Part shown: piece by piece, positions 1 to 7,608 of the stretch
Position numbering within the stretch: position 1 is the first letter of the stretch
Layout of the letters: every line of letters begins with the position of its first letter
Source of the DNA: Streptomyces niger
GTDB lineage: Bacteria > Actinomycetota > Actinomycetes > Streptomycetales > Streptomycetaceae
DNA: 64,000 nt
Direction: 5' to 3'
Assembly: GCF_000718305.1 (NCBI RefSeq)
Contig: NZ_JOFQ01000017.1
Location: forward strand, 168,549-232,548
Notes under the pieces: model-generated
Databases searched by the model: none
What the model was told of the DNA's origin: nothing
The model's input: the letters and a program-made list of their open reading frames with translations, nothing else
Translations under genes and position numbers: made by a program

Positions 1-1140
1 AGCAGTCTCGGCCGCCTCGGCAGCCACCTCAGCAGTCTCGGCAGCCGTCTCCGCGACGGTGCCCGCCGCCGGGTCGCTTCCCGCGCCCGCCGGCTCCGCC
101 CCGACCGGCTCCGCGCCCCACGCCGGCAGCTGCGCCGGAATGGTCACGCCACCGGGTGCGGCAGCCTGTCCGGGCTGCTCGACCGGCGCCGGCTGCTCGA
201 TCGGCGCGGGCTGCTCGGCCGCCGCCGGCTGGACGGTCTGCTCGCCCTGTTCGGCCGGCGTGACCGACTCGGCCTCCGGCATCGGCTGCGGAGCGGCCGG
301 AGCCGCCTGCGAGCCCGCCGCCTGCTGGTCGGTGCCCTGCTGGGCGTCCTCCGCCGGCAGCGCGCCCGGGGTCGGCTCCGGCAGCGGCCCGGGGGTCGCC
401 GCCGGCAGCGGGCCCGGCTCGTCGCGCGGGATGTCGAGGTACTCGGGGCCGACGGTCGGCGGGCCCGCGTGCCGCTGAGGCGGCTGCGGGGTGCCGGCGG
501 GGCCGCGGTCGGCGAGCGAACGCACCACGCCGCCGGTGTGCGCCTCGGGGACGGGCGGGCCCATGTGCAGCGGCCGGCGGGCCGGCGTGCTCTGCTTCGG
601 CAGCGCGGCCTGGCCCGGCATGGCGCCCGGCTGCGGGGCGCCCGCGTGGGGCGCGTCCGGCTGCGGCTGCGCGGCCTCGGGCTCCCGTACGCCGCTGACG
701 TCGACGGAGCCGGTGTCCCGGCCGCCGTGCTCGTGCGCACCGGCGGGCGGGTGGACCTCGGCCGATGGCACATCGGCGCCGGGGTCAGGAGCCGAGGGCC
801 GGGCCGCCGGCTGTTCCTCGGCGTACGCCATCGGCTCGTACGGGGTCGGGTCGTACGCCGCCACCGGGTCGTACACCGCGCCGCGCCCGGGGGTGTAGTC
901 GACGTACGGGGTCTGCTGCTCGGCGTGCGCCTGCTGCTCGCTGCCCCAGGCGCCCTGGGCGCCCGGCATCAGCAGGTCGTCGTCCTCGGCCTGCTCGGCG
1001 GTGTCGAGGTAGGCGTACGCGTCGTGCGGCTGCTGGCCGGCGTCGGCAGGGGCGGGAGCGGCCGCAGGCAACGGCCCTCCGGGATGTCCGCCTGCGTTCT
1101 CCGGCAGTCCCTCGCCCGGGACCTGGCCGGTGTCGGTCAT
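1..1140 (-). CDS. N-terminal part of a long Pro/Ala/Gln-rich protein, probable extended CobT (runs off the window)
   Basis: An open frame of 380 codons begins at ATG 1140 (MTDTGQVPGEG...) and leaves the window at base 1 without a stop. All of the visible sequence is low-complexity and predicted disordered: Pro, Ala, Gln, Glu and Gly dominate, with alternating PAPIEQ/PAPVEQ and AAETAEVAAEAAETA repeats near the edge. No enzyme domain is reached. cobL lies directly upstream on the same strand. From memory, Streptomyces nicotinate-nucleotide:dimethylbenzimidazole phosphoribosyltransferases (CobT, lower ligand of cobalamin) carry such a long acidic Pro-rich N-terminal extension with a very similar first line, so CobT is the best guess; the catalytic domain would lie left of the window. 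A strong GGAAGGAG at about 1166-1173 is too far from this ATG (about 26 nt). It is instead well placed for a six-codon ORF at 1157-1137 whose TGA overlaps this start; a weaker GAGG inside that mini-ORF is 7 nt from ATG 1140. Confidence 0.6.
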   Translation of the reverse strand, partial: MTDTGQVPGEGLPENAGGHPGGPLPAAAPAPADAGQQPHDAYAYLDTAEQAEDDDLLMPGAQGAWGSEQQAHAEQQTPYVDYTPGRGAVYDPVAAYDPTPYEPMAYAEEQPAARPSAPDPGADVPSAEVHPPAGAHEHGGRDTGSVDVSGVREPEAAQPQPDAPHAGAPQPGAMPGQAALPKQSTPARRPLHMGPPVPEAHTGGVVRSLADRGPAGTPQPPQRHAGPPTVGPEYLDIPRDEPGPLPAATPGPLPEPTPGALPAEDAQQGTDQQAAGSQAAPAAPQPMPEAESVTPAEQGEQTVQPAAAEQPAPIEQPAPVEQPGQAAAPGGVTIPAQLPAWGAEPVGAEPAGAGSDPAAGTVAETAAETAEVAAEAAETA

Positions 1141-1379
1141 GCGTACCCCTCGCCCATCGGTAGTGCTCCTTCCAACCGCTCGTCCGACGCGCTCGACCGC
1201 GGCACGCGCCGACCGCCCCCATAGCTAGAACGAGCGAGCGCGCCTCGCGGCACGTCCGCCCTCAAGAGCATCTTGTGCGGCCAAAACCTCGGATTTTTCC
1301 GGTTTTTGACCTAGGGCTCCGATCGCGGAACGGCGGCGCAACGATCCGCCAGCCTACCTCCCACGGGTGACCGTTCGGG

Positions 1380-2600
1380 TCAGGGGTGATGCACGCGGTA
1401 ACCGCACACGAGGAAGACGACGGCCCGCTCCCGCTCCACCCATACGGAGGTGTCCAGCTCGACGGACTGCAGCAGCGCGCACTCCACTTCGTAGCCCCCG
1501 TCGGCCAGTGCGCGGCCGAGCGCCTCGGCCTCGTCGCGGGTGGCGGCGTGGGTGACGATGCGTTCGGGGCGGCGCGCCGCGCAGGCGGTGACGACGGCCG
1601 TGCCGCCGCCTCCGATGCGGACGACGTCCGGCTCGGGCAGGTCTTCGAGCACCTGGGGCGCCCGGCCGTGCACGACCTGGAGCTGTACGCCGTACCTGCG
1701 GGCCACGGCCGTCGTACGGGCGCAGGCGTCCTCGTCGGCGTCGACGGCGATGACGGCCGCGCCGAAGCGGGCGGCCTCCACGGCGGCGGCGCCGGAACCG
1801 GAGCCGATGTCCCAGACCAGGTCGCCGACGGCGGGTCCGAGGCGGGCGAGCTGGGCGGTGCGTAGCTGGCCGGACTCGCCTTCGGAGAGGCCGCCACCGT
1901 ACGCGCTGTCGGAGAGGCCCCAGCCGCGGGGGCCGGTGGGGTAGCCGACCTCGTGGCCGGCGAGCCAGCCCGTGCCCTGGGTGGCGGCGCTGCCGGCCGG
2001 CCCGCCCACCACGATGACGACGTTGGGGTCGCGCCATACGTGGTCGGCGGCCTTGTCGGACGTGAGGACGGTCACCTGCTCCTGGGTGGTGCCCAGTGCC
2101 TCGCAGATGACGAAGGTGCGGTGCACGTCGCGCAGCAGGAGGGCCAGTTCGGCGGGGCCCGCGCCGGGCGAGGTGAGGACGGCGACCTTGGTGTGGGCGC
2201 GGCAGACGTTGACGGCGCGCCGCAGGTCGCGGCTGTGGGCGACGACGATCTGGGCGTCGTCCCAGGGCATGCCGGCGCGGGCGAAGGCGGCGGCGACGGA
2301 GGAGACGGCCGGGACGACCTCGACTTCGAGGCCGTGTTCGGGGGCGCGCAGGGTGCGGACGACGCCGAAGAAGCCGGGGTCGCCGTCGGCGAGGACGACG
2401 GCGGTGCCGCGGTGCTGGGCGATCCGGCGGGCCGCCAGTTCGACACTGCCGAGTCTGATGCGTTCGGCGGCGGGCGGCACTTCTTTGAGCGCCAGGTGGT
2501 GGGCGGCGCCGGCCACCAGGGTCGCCGCGCTCAGTGCGGAGCGTGCGGCGGCGGTCAGAGGCGAGCCGTCCCACCCGATCACGGTGACGCGGTCGGCCAT
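1380..2600 (-). CDS. cobL: Precorrin-6Y C5,15-methyltransferase (decarboxylating), CbiE-CbiT fusion
   Basis: 406 residues starting MADRVTVIGWDG at ATG 2600, with GGGAGA about 9 nt upstream. The N-terminal half (about 1-200) is a tetrapyrrole methyltransferase of the CbiE type: VIGWDGSPL at the start, VLADGDPGFFG near 70 and VPAVSSVAAAFARAGMPWDD near 105. The C-terminal half (about 210-406) is a class I SAM methyltransferase of the CbiT type: VGDLVWDIGSGSGAAAVEAAR is motif I, followed by VIAVDADEDAC and RIGGGG. The fused enzyme methylates C5 and C15 and removes the ring C acetate carboxyl in cobalamin synthesis, in the cytoplasm. Length is normal for CobL. It is followed 240 bp downstream by the probable cobT. 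I found no cobalamin riboswitch box in the 170 bp upstream. Confidence 0.93.
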   Translation of the reverse strand: MADRVTVIGWDGSPLTAAARSALSAATLVAGAAHHLALKEVPPAAERIRLGSVELAARRIAQHRGTAVVLADGDPGFFGVVRTLRAPEHGLEVEVVPAVSSVAAAFARAGMPWDDAQIVVAHSRDLRRAVNVCRAHTKVAVLTSPGAGPAELALLLRDVHRTFVICEALGTTQEQVTVLTSDKAADHVWRDPNVVIVVGGPAGSAATQGTGWLAGHEVGYPTGPRGWGLSDSAYGGGLSEGESGQLRTAQLARLGPAVGDLVWDIGSGSGAAAVEAARFGAAVIAVDADEDACARTTAVARRYGVQLQVVHGRAPQVLEDLPEPDVVRIGGGGTAVVTACAARRPERIVTHAATRDEAEALGRALADGGYEVECALLQSVELDTSVWVERERAVVFLVCGYRVHHP

Positions 2601-2773
2601 CTGCAGCTGTCTCCCTGGTCTCGTCGTGCGGTTGTCCGTACGGCTGATCGTGCAGCCGTCCGTGCGGTCGGCCCGGCGGTGCGGGGGTGGATCAGGTGAG
2701 CGTACCCCGAGCGTCGGGCGGTGCCGCCGGGCGTGGGCGCCGGGGGCGCGGGCCCGGCTCGGTGGCCGGTTCC

Positions 2774-3409
2774 TCAGTTCCACTCCGGGTAGGCGAAGCC
2801 GCCGGCGTCGGCGGTCTGCTCGGGGAGACCGTCGAAGTCCTCGGGCAGCAGGCTCCAGACGATGAGGTCGGTGCGGATGTCGGTCCAGCCGCCGTCCTCG
2901 GTGCGGGAGCGGGCTATCCAGGCGTTGCGGAGGACGCCTTCGCTGATGCAGCCGAGCTTCTGGGCGACCTGTTGGGCCGCGGTGTTGCCGGCGGCGGTGC
3001 GGAGCTCCAGCCGCTCGAACTTCTGGTCGCGGAAGAGCCACTGGGCGACGGCCAGCGCGGATTCGCAGGCGTAACCCTCGCCGCGGGCCCAGGGCGCGGT
3101 GATGTAGGAGAGTTCGGCGCCGCGTATCCGCCAGTCGGGGCGGTCGATCCGGACGGTGCCGACCAGGCGCTGGGTGAGGAATTCGGTGACGGCGAGGACG
3201 AGGCCGCGGCCGGAGGTGCGGACGGCGGGGGCGCCTTCGGTCACCCACTCCTCGGCGTGTGCCGTGGTGTACGGGAAGGGCTGCGCGGTCCAGGCGACGA
3301 CGGCTTCGTCGTTCATCATGTCGCCGAGGGCGGGGACGTCCGTGTCCTCGAAGGGCCGCAGCACCAGACGCTCCGTGCTGATGGAGATGTCCGGAAAGGT
3401 GGATGTCAT
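2774..3409 (-). CDS. GNAT N-acetyltransferase, RimJ/RimL type
   Basis: 211 residues from ATG 3409 (MTSTFPDISISTERLVLRPF), with a GGGAGC ribosome site about 9 nt upstream. The reading frame stays open further upstream, but that part lacks coding character. ISTERLVLRPFEDTDVPAL is the typical opening of the RimJ/RimL ribosomal-protein acetyltransferase branch. The acetyl-CoA pyrophosphate loop is represented by ITAPWARGEGYACESALAVAQWLF at about 110-133, and LRTAAGNTAAQQVAQKLG at about 148-165 is the GN-x-x-S/A-x-x-V-x-x-K-L-G motif of the family. The acceptor substrate cannot be read from sequence. It is monocistronic, between cobL and the methionine transporter, and separated from the latter by a terminator hairpin. 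Confidence 0.85.
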   Translation of the reverse strand: MTSTFPDISISTERLVLRPFEDTDVPALGDMMNDEAVVAWTAQPFPYTTAHAEEWVTEGAPAVRTSGRGLVLAVTEFLTQRLVGTVRIDRPDWRIRGAELSYITAPWARGEGYACESALAVAQWLFRDQKFERLELRTAAGNTAAQQVAQKLGCISEGVLRNAWIARSRTEDGGWTDIRTDLIVWSLLPEDFDGLPEQTADAGGFAYPEWN

Positions 3410-3550
3410 GCAGCCTGCTCCCACGCCGTGGACGTAGAGCTCCGCGAAGCGCCGTACGGCTTCGTGCAGCTCCGTGAATACGTTCGGGCTGTCCTGCCCG
3501 TCTTTGAGTGCACAAGCATGCAGCATCTGCCTGCGAATGTGCCAAGTATG

Positions 3551-3589
3551 ACGGCCCGTATCTGCGCTGATAAGGCAGGTACGGGCCGT
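3551..3589. terminator. Hairpin terminator of the metNIQ operon
   Basis: Arms 3551-3565 and 3575-3589 pair over 15 bp with one G-U, around a 9-nt loop. The hairpin begins just past the metQ stop (3607, minus strand). No U-tract follows, which is usual for Streptomyces. Confidence 0.7.
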
Positions 3590-3606
3590 CGTGAGCCGTG
3601 GCGGGG

Positions 3607-4458
3607 TCAGCTCGTCCTGCCGAAGGAGGGCAGCACGGAGCCGTCCTTGTAGTGCGTCTCGATGAACTTCTTGACCTGGTCGGAGTTGAGCAGCTTCGCG
3701 AGCTTCTGCACGCGCTCGTCGTTCTTCTTGCTCTTGTCGACGGCGAGGAAGTTGGCGTAGGGGCTGTTCTTGGCCGACTCCAGCGCAAGGGAGTCTTTCT
3801 TCGGGCTCAGCTTGCCGGCGATGGCGTAGTTGCCGTTGATCACTGCGGCGTCGTAGTCGGGCAGCGTCGGCGCCAGCGTCTCGGCCTTGGCCTCGGTGAT
3901 CTTCAGGCCCTTCTTGTCACCGATGTCGTTCAGGCCGGGCACCGCGGGGGCGCCGGCCTTCAGCTCGATGACGCCCTCCTTGTCGAGCAGCTTCAGGGCG
4001 CGAGCCTGGTTGGGCGCGTCCGAGGGCACGCCGATGGTGTCGCCGGAACCCAGGTCGGAGAGGCTCTTGTGCTTCTTGGAGTACAGGCCCATCGGCTCGA
4101 CGTGGACGTTGGCGACGGGCACGATGTCGCCGTCGTTCTTCTTGTTCCAGTCGTCGAGGAACTCCTTCGTCTGGAAGTAGTTCGCGTCGAGGGTGTTGTC
4201 CTTGGTGGCCGGGTTGATGAGCTGGTAGTCGTCGTAGATCTTGACGTCCAGCTTCAGCTTCTCCTTGGGCGCCAGGTCCTTCTTGACGTACTCCAGGATC
4301 TCGGCGTGCGGGACGGAGGTCGCGCCGACGACGAGCGGGCTGCTCGCGCTGTCGGAGCGGTCGACGTCCGGGTCGGAGGGCGCGCTGCAGGCGCCGAGGG
4401 CGAGGGTGAGCGCGGCGGCGGCCGCGACGGCGCCGGTGAGCTTGACGGTGTTGCGCAC
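3607..4458 (-). CDS. metQ: Methionine ABC transporter substrate-binding lipoprotein (NlpA family)
   Basis: 283 residues if translation starts at GTG 4458 (VRNTVKLTGAV). AAGGAAGG lies 8 nt upstream, whereas the longer frame to 4497 has no ribosome site. Residues 1-24 are a lipoprotein signal peptide, with LALGAC as lipobox and Cys as the lipidated residue. The mature part is an NLPA-type D-methionine-binding protein: VGATSVPHAEILEYVKKDLAP, DYQLINPATKDNTLDANYFQT and YDAAVINGNYAIAGKLSP are family hallmarks. It should bind methionine outside the membrane and deliver it to MetI. It is last in the metN-metI-metQ operon, 67 bp after metI. Confidence 0.95.
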   Translation of the reverse strand: MRNTVKLTGAVAAAAALTLALGACSAPSDPDVDRSDSASSPLVVGATSVPHAEILEYVKKDLAPKEKLKLDVKIYDDYQLINPATKDNTLDANYFQTKEFLDDWNKKNDGDIVPVANVHVEPMGLYSKKHKSLSDLGSGDTIGVPSDAPNQARALKLLDKEGVIELKAGAPAVPGLNDIGDKKGLKITEAKAETLAPTLPDYDAAVINGNYAIAGKLSPKKDSLALESAKNSPYANFLAVDKSKKNDERVQKLAKLLNSDQVKKFIETHYKDGSVLPSFGRTS

Positions 4459-4525
4459 GAAGAGTGCCTTCCTTACAGGTGGTGTTCCGCCCGGCAAAGG
4501 GTCCGGGCTCCAGGGGGTCGGTGGC

Positions 4526-5308
4526 TCAGGCGGCCTCGTCCGCGGTCTCGCGGACCTTGGCCGTGTCGGCGCGGGCCTCGGGCTCGGGGTCCGGTGCCGC
4601 GGTGCGGGACTTCGGCGACTTCAGGAGGCGTACGGGGGCCGAGGCGCGGGAGCCGCGGGCGCTCAGCCGGCGGACCACCAGGTCACCGATCAGCTGGATG
4701 ACGGTCACGATGATGACGATCAGTACCACGGTCACGCCCACGAAACGCATGTCGTTGCGCTGCTGGCCGTAGGTGATCGCGACGCTGCCCAGGCCGCCGG
4801 CGCCGACCGCGCCGGCCATCGCGGAGTAGCTGATGAGCGTGACGATCGTGTTGACGAGGCCGGCGATCAACGAGGGCAGCGCCTGCGGCAGCAGCACCTT
4901 GAAGATGATCGTCCAGGTGCCGCCGCCCATCGACTGGGCGGCCTCCACCAGACCGCCGTCCACCTCGCGGACGGCCGTCTCGACCAGGCGGGCGAAGAAG
5001 GGGATCGCGCCGATCGCCAGCGGGACGACGGCGGCGCTGGGACCGCTGGCCGTGCCGATCAGGTACCGCGTGAAGGGGATCAGCGCGATGATCAGGATCA
5101 GGAAGGGGATCGAGCGGCCGATGTTGACGATCGCGCCGAGCACCTTGTTCACCGGGGAGTTCTGCAGCTGCCTGCCCGGACCGGTGAGGACCAGCAGGAT
5201 GCCGATCGGCAGGCCGCCGATGACGGCCCACACCGTGGACCACCAGACCATGAACAGGGTGTCCAGGGTCGCGATGGACAGCACGTCCCGCATCGCGTTC
5301 CAGCTCAC
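4526..5308 (-). CDS. metI: Methionine ABC transporter permease
   Basis: 260 residues starting at GTG 5308, whose GTGA overlaps the metN stop by 4 nt, so translation is coupled. About five membrane helices are visible: residues 11-43, 60-80, 90-110, 142-170 and 185-205. The cytoplasmic EAA loop is VEAAQSMGGGTWTIIFKVLLP near 125, which docks on MetN. SYSAMAGAVGAGGLGSVAITYG is typical of MetI. The last 45 residues form a charged hydrophilic tail (PDPEPEARADTAKVRE) not normally present in MetI; this looks lineage-specific and is probably disordered. Confidence 0.95.
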   Translation of the reverse strand: MSWNAMRDVLSIATLDTLFMVWWSTVWAVIGGLPIGILLVLTGPGRQLQNSPVNKVLGAIVNIGRSIPFLILIIALIPFTRYLIGTASGPSAAVVPLAIGAIPFFARLVETAVREVDGGLVEAAQSMGGGTWTIIFKVLLPQALPSLIAGLVNTIVTLISYSAMAGAVGAGGLGSVAITYGQQRNDMRFVGVTVVLIVIIVTVIQLIGDLVVRRLSARGSRASAPVRLLKSPKSRTAAPDPEPEARADTAKVRETADEAA

Positions 5309-6375
5309 TTCGCGACCTCCTTGGTCAGCACGGCCGCGGACGCCGCGTTCGGCGTGCCCCGCTCCACGACGTCCACCTGCAGGCCCTGCTCGCGCAGGAA
5401 GCCGATCGGTACGACGTTGTCCTCGAAGCGGCCGGGCAGCTCGATGCGCATCCGGCCGATCTGCTTGCCGGCCACGGTGTCCATGGCGGCGCCGAGGATC
5501 GACACGTCGACGTTGTAGGTCCGCGAGAGGGTGGAGATGACCGGCTCGGTGGCCGCCTCGCCGTGGAAGGTGACGTCCACGACGGTGCGGTCGTCGGCCG
5601 AGGCGTCGCCGGTGACCGGGAACAGTTCGGTGGCGAGCTCGGAGCCGGGGGTGGCCAGCAGCTCGGAGACGGTGCCCTGCTCGACGACGCGGCCGCCCTT
5701 CATGAGGGCAGCGGAGTCGCAGATGGACTTCACGACGTCCATCTCGTGCGTGATGAGGAGGACGGTCAGGCCCAGCTGCCGGTTGAGGTCGCGCAGCAGC
5801 TGGAGGATGGAGCGGGTGGTCTCCGGGTCCAGGGCGCTGGTGGCCTCGTCGGAGAGCAGCACCTTCGGGTCGCCGGCGAGGGCGCGGGCGATGCCGACGC
5901 GCTGCTTCTGGCCGCCGGAGAGCTGGGCGGGGTACGCCTTGGCCTTGTCGGCGAGGCCGACCAGGTCCAGCAGCTCCAGCGCCTTGCGGCGGCGCTCGCG
6001 GCGGGAGACCTTCAGGATCTCCAGCGGGAACTCGATGTTGTCCTGGACGGTGCGCGAGGACAGCAGGTTGAAGTGCTGGAAGACCATGCCGATGTGGCTG
6101 CGCGCGGCCCGGAGCGCGGGGTTCGCCCGCTGGCCGCTGCCGGCGAGCGCGGTGAGGTCCTGGCCGGCCACGGTGACCGTGCCGGAGGTGGGGCGCTCCA
6201 GGAGGTTCACGCAGCGGATGAGCGTCGACTTGCCGGCGCCGCTCTGGCCGATGACGCCGTACACCTCGCCCTCGCGGACGTGCAGGTCGACGCCGTCCAG
6301 CGCGGTGACCTCGCGGTCACCCGATCGGTAGACCTTGGTGAGGCCTGTTGTGGTGATCACAGGGATATCCGTCAC
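5305..6375 (-). CDS. metN: Methionine ABC transporter ATP-binding protein with NIL domain
   Basis: 356 residues from GTG 6375 (VTDIPVITTTGLTKVY). Walker A is GQSGAGKST at 43-51, the ABC signature LSGGQKQRV starts at 152, and Walker B is KVLLSDEATSAL at 171-182, with a SDEA variant of the usual ADEA. TVLLITHEMDVVKSICD is the switch histidine region. The C-terminal 80 residues are a NIL domain, the methionine-sensing regulatory domain that mediates trans-inhibition. No clear ribosome site precedes GTG 6375; GTG 6360 is an alternative. First gene of the metNIQ operon. The roughly 325-bp leader upstream holds a leaderless Met/Cys-coding ORF (6614-6700), suggesting attenuation control. Confidence 0.94.
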   Translation of the reverse strand: MTDIPVITTTGLTKVYRSGDREVTALDGVDLHVREGEVYGVIGQSGAGKSTLIRCVNLLERPTSGTVTVAGQDLTALAGSGQRANPALRAARSHIGMVFQHFNLLSSRTVQDNIEFPLEILKVSRRERRRKALELLDLVGLADKAKAYPAQLSGGQKQRVGIARALAGDPKVLLSDEATSALDPETTRSILQLLRDLNRQLGLTVLLITHEMDVVKSICDSAALMKGGRVVEQGTVSELLATPGSELATELFPVTGDASADDRTVVDVTFHGEAATEPVISTLSRTYNVDVSILGAAMDTVAGKQIGRMRIELPGRFEDNVVPIGFLREQGLQVDVVERGTPNAASAAVLTKEVAK

Positions 6376-6613
6376 GGTTGAGTGCTCGGCGGCTCGTCCG
6401 CCGGGCACGGGGCATTCATTGCGGGGTGCGGCATGGGGATCGCGGAGGCACGCGGGCGGCAGGGCGCCCGGGTCCGGGGTCCGGTGACGCGGGGCGGCCG
6501 GGGGGCTTGCGTACGGAGGCCCGGCGTACGGGAGGTACGGGGCGCGTCTGTACGGGTCGTCCGGCGCATGGCAGCGGGTCTCGCTTCGGGGCGCGAGGCT
6601 CAGGCGGGGGCCC
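6376..6613 (-). promoter_or_regulatory. Untranslated leader between the Met/Cys leader ORF and metN
   Basis: 238 bp with no convincing gene. On the minus strand it carries several short hairpins, for example CTCGC/GCGAG shortly after the leader-ORF stop and GTAC/GTAC pairs further down. These could form alternative structures. No SAM-I or SAM-IV riboswitch core was recognised. The likely role is the attenuator or translational switch acting between the leader peptide and metN; this is inference from position. Confidence 0.35.
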
Positions 6614-6700
6614 TCAGCGGTCACACATTCGACACATGCGACGAGCACCGGGCGCTTTGTGCGCCTCGGTCGCAGGGGTGCGGCAGCTCGTCGTGGTCAT
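6614..6700 (-). CDS. Leaderless 28-aa leader peptide ending RRMCRMCDR, upstream of metN
   Basis: ATG at 6700-6698 opens a 28-codon ORF that begins MTTTSCRTPATEAHK and ends RRMCRMCDR before TGA at 6616-6614. The last codons include two Met and two Cys, the Cys written as TGT, a codon rarely used in this GC-rich genome; a third Cys (TGC) is at codon 6. A promoter-like pair lies just ahead (TTGATC at 6738-6733, TTTACT at 6713-6708, 19 bp apart), which would start the mRNA at or next to the A of the ATG, so the ORF would be leaderless. The coding region also forms nested hairpins: 6639-6646 pairs with 6686-6693, and 6651-6655 with 6661-6665. It matches the logic of Cys-responsive leaderless leader ORFs known in mycobacteria, here placed before a methionine transporter. 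Function is inferred. Confidence 0.55.
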   Translation of the reverse strand: MTTTSCRTPATEAHKAPGARRMCRMCDR

Positions 6701-6707
6701 GATGGCC

Positions 6708-6738
6708 AGTAAACCAGACAGGCGTACGGACCGATCAA
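6708..6738 (-). promoter_or_regulatory. Candidate promoter for the metNIQ leader transcript
   Basis: Reading the minus strand, TTGATC (6738-6733) and TTTACT (6713-6708) are separated by 19 bp. A start about 7 nt downstream falls on the ATG at 6700. Further upstream, GTCCG/CGGAC and repeated TGATC motifs could bind a regulator. Confidence 0.4.
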
Positions 6739-6784
6739 GCCTGTCCGGATTACGGACGGGCCTGATCAGTCCGTGGACAGCGGC

Positions 6785-7458
6785 TCAGTCCGCTGTCGTG
6801 ATCTCCACTCCGTCCGCCGTGGCCTGCGCGGACACCGCCGACAGGTCGGGGACGATCACGTCGGCCACCAGTTCCTCGGCCGGGGCCGTTGTGGTCAACG
6901 CCACGGTCTTCGCGCCGGCCGCACGGCCCGCCGCGAGCCCGGCCGGCGCGTCCTCGAAGACGGCGCAGCGGGCCGGGTCGACGCCCAGGTGCCGGGCGGC
7001 GAGGAGGAACGGCTCGGGGTCGGGCTTGCCGCGGGTGATGTCGTCCGCGGTGATCAGGTGCTTGGGGCGGATGCCGACGGCCGCGAGGCGGGCCTCGGCG
7101 AGCTTGCGGGTGGCGGAGGTGACCACGGCCCAGCGGTCGGCCGGATGGGGGTCCCCCCTGCTCCTTCAGAGCTTGGGGGAGAGTCCAGCAGCTCACGGGT
7201 ACCGGGCAGCAGCACCACGCCGTCCGCGTCCTCGGTCTCCAGCTCCTCGATGCGGGCCAGCGCCTCCGGTATGCGCTCCGCGGGCAGCAGGTCGGCGACG
7301 ATGTCGGCGGCGGGCCGGCCGTGCAGCTCGACGCGGGCGAACGCCTCGGTGACGCCGTACTCCTCGGCCCACCGGCCCCAGCAGCGCCGCACCGAGTCCA
7401 TGGAGGAGACGAGCGTGCCGTCGTTGTCGAACAGGAGGGCGTCAACCGAGAGCTTCAT
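6785..7458 (-). pseudogene. HAD-superfamily phosphatase interrupted by a palindromic repeat (frameshift)
   Basis: The frame starting at ATG 7458 reads MKLSVDALLFDNDGTLVSS, with the HAD nucleophile motif DNDGT at 11-15, and continues as a normal subfamily IA phosphatase (phosphoglycolate/sugar-phosphatase type) up to TRELLDS (residue 93, about 7180). It then enters the repeat at 7145-7181 and continues out of frame. The second half resumes in another frame from about 7141: ADRWAVVTSATRKLAEARL (motif II T/S), ITADDITRGKPDPEPFLLAA (motif III Lys) and AVFEDAPAGLAAGRAAGA (motif IV), ending at 6785. Both halves are otherwise perfect, so the lesion is recent. Unless rescued by frameshifting or by restart at GTG 7126, no full enzyme is made. 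A sequencing error cannot be fully excluded, but the repeat sits exactly at the break. Confidence 0.75.
7145..7181. repeat. 37-bp palindromic Streptomyces interspersed repeat inside the HAD gene
   Basis: On the minus strand it reads CTCCCCCAAGCTCT, a short loop, then GAGCAGGGGGGACCCCCAT. Arms of C and G runs (CCCCC/GGGGG) fold back on each other. From memory, nearly the same sequence recurs many times in Streptomyces genomes, mostly between genes. Here it interrupts the HAD phosphatase frame and shifts it by 2 nt modulo 3. No target-site duplication is obvious. Confidence 0.6.
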
Positions 7459-7608
7459 GGTCGCCGAGGGTACGCGGTACCGCAGGTGGCGTGCGGCGCA
7501 GGGCGCGAGGCCGGGCCCGCGCGCGGACTCGCCTCGGGGGCCGATTAAAGTCGAGGGCATGCCCCACAGCCCCGCCGCGCACTGCCGCGCCGCCGTGCGG
7601 AGGTCCCG

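Noticed and set aside
2601..2773. Cobalamin riboswitch upstream of cobL
   Set aside because: No B12 box or matching secondary structure seen.
6376..6784. SAM riboswitch before metN
   Set aside because: Neither the SAM-I nor the SAM-IV conserved core is present on the minus strand; a coding leader explains the region better.
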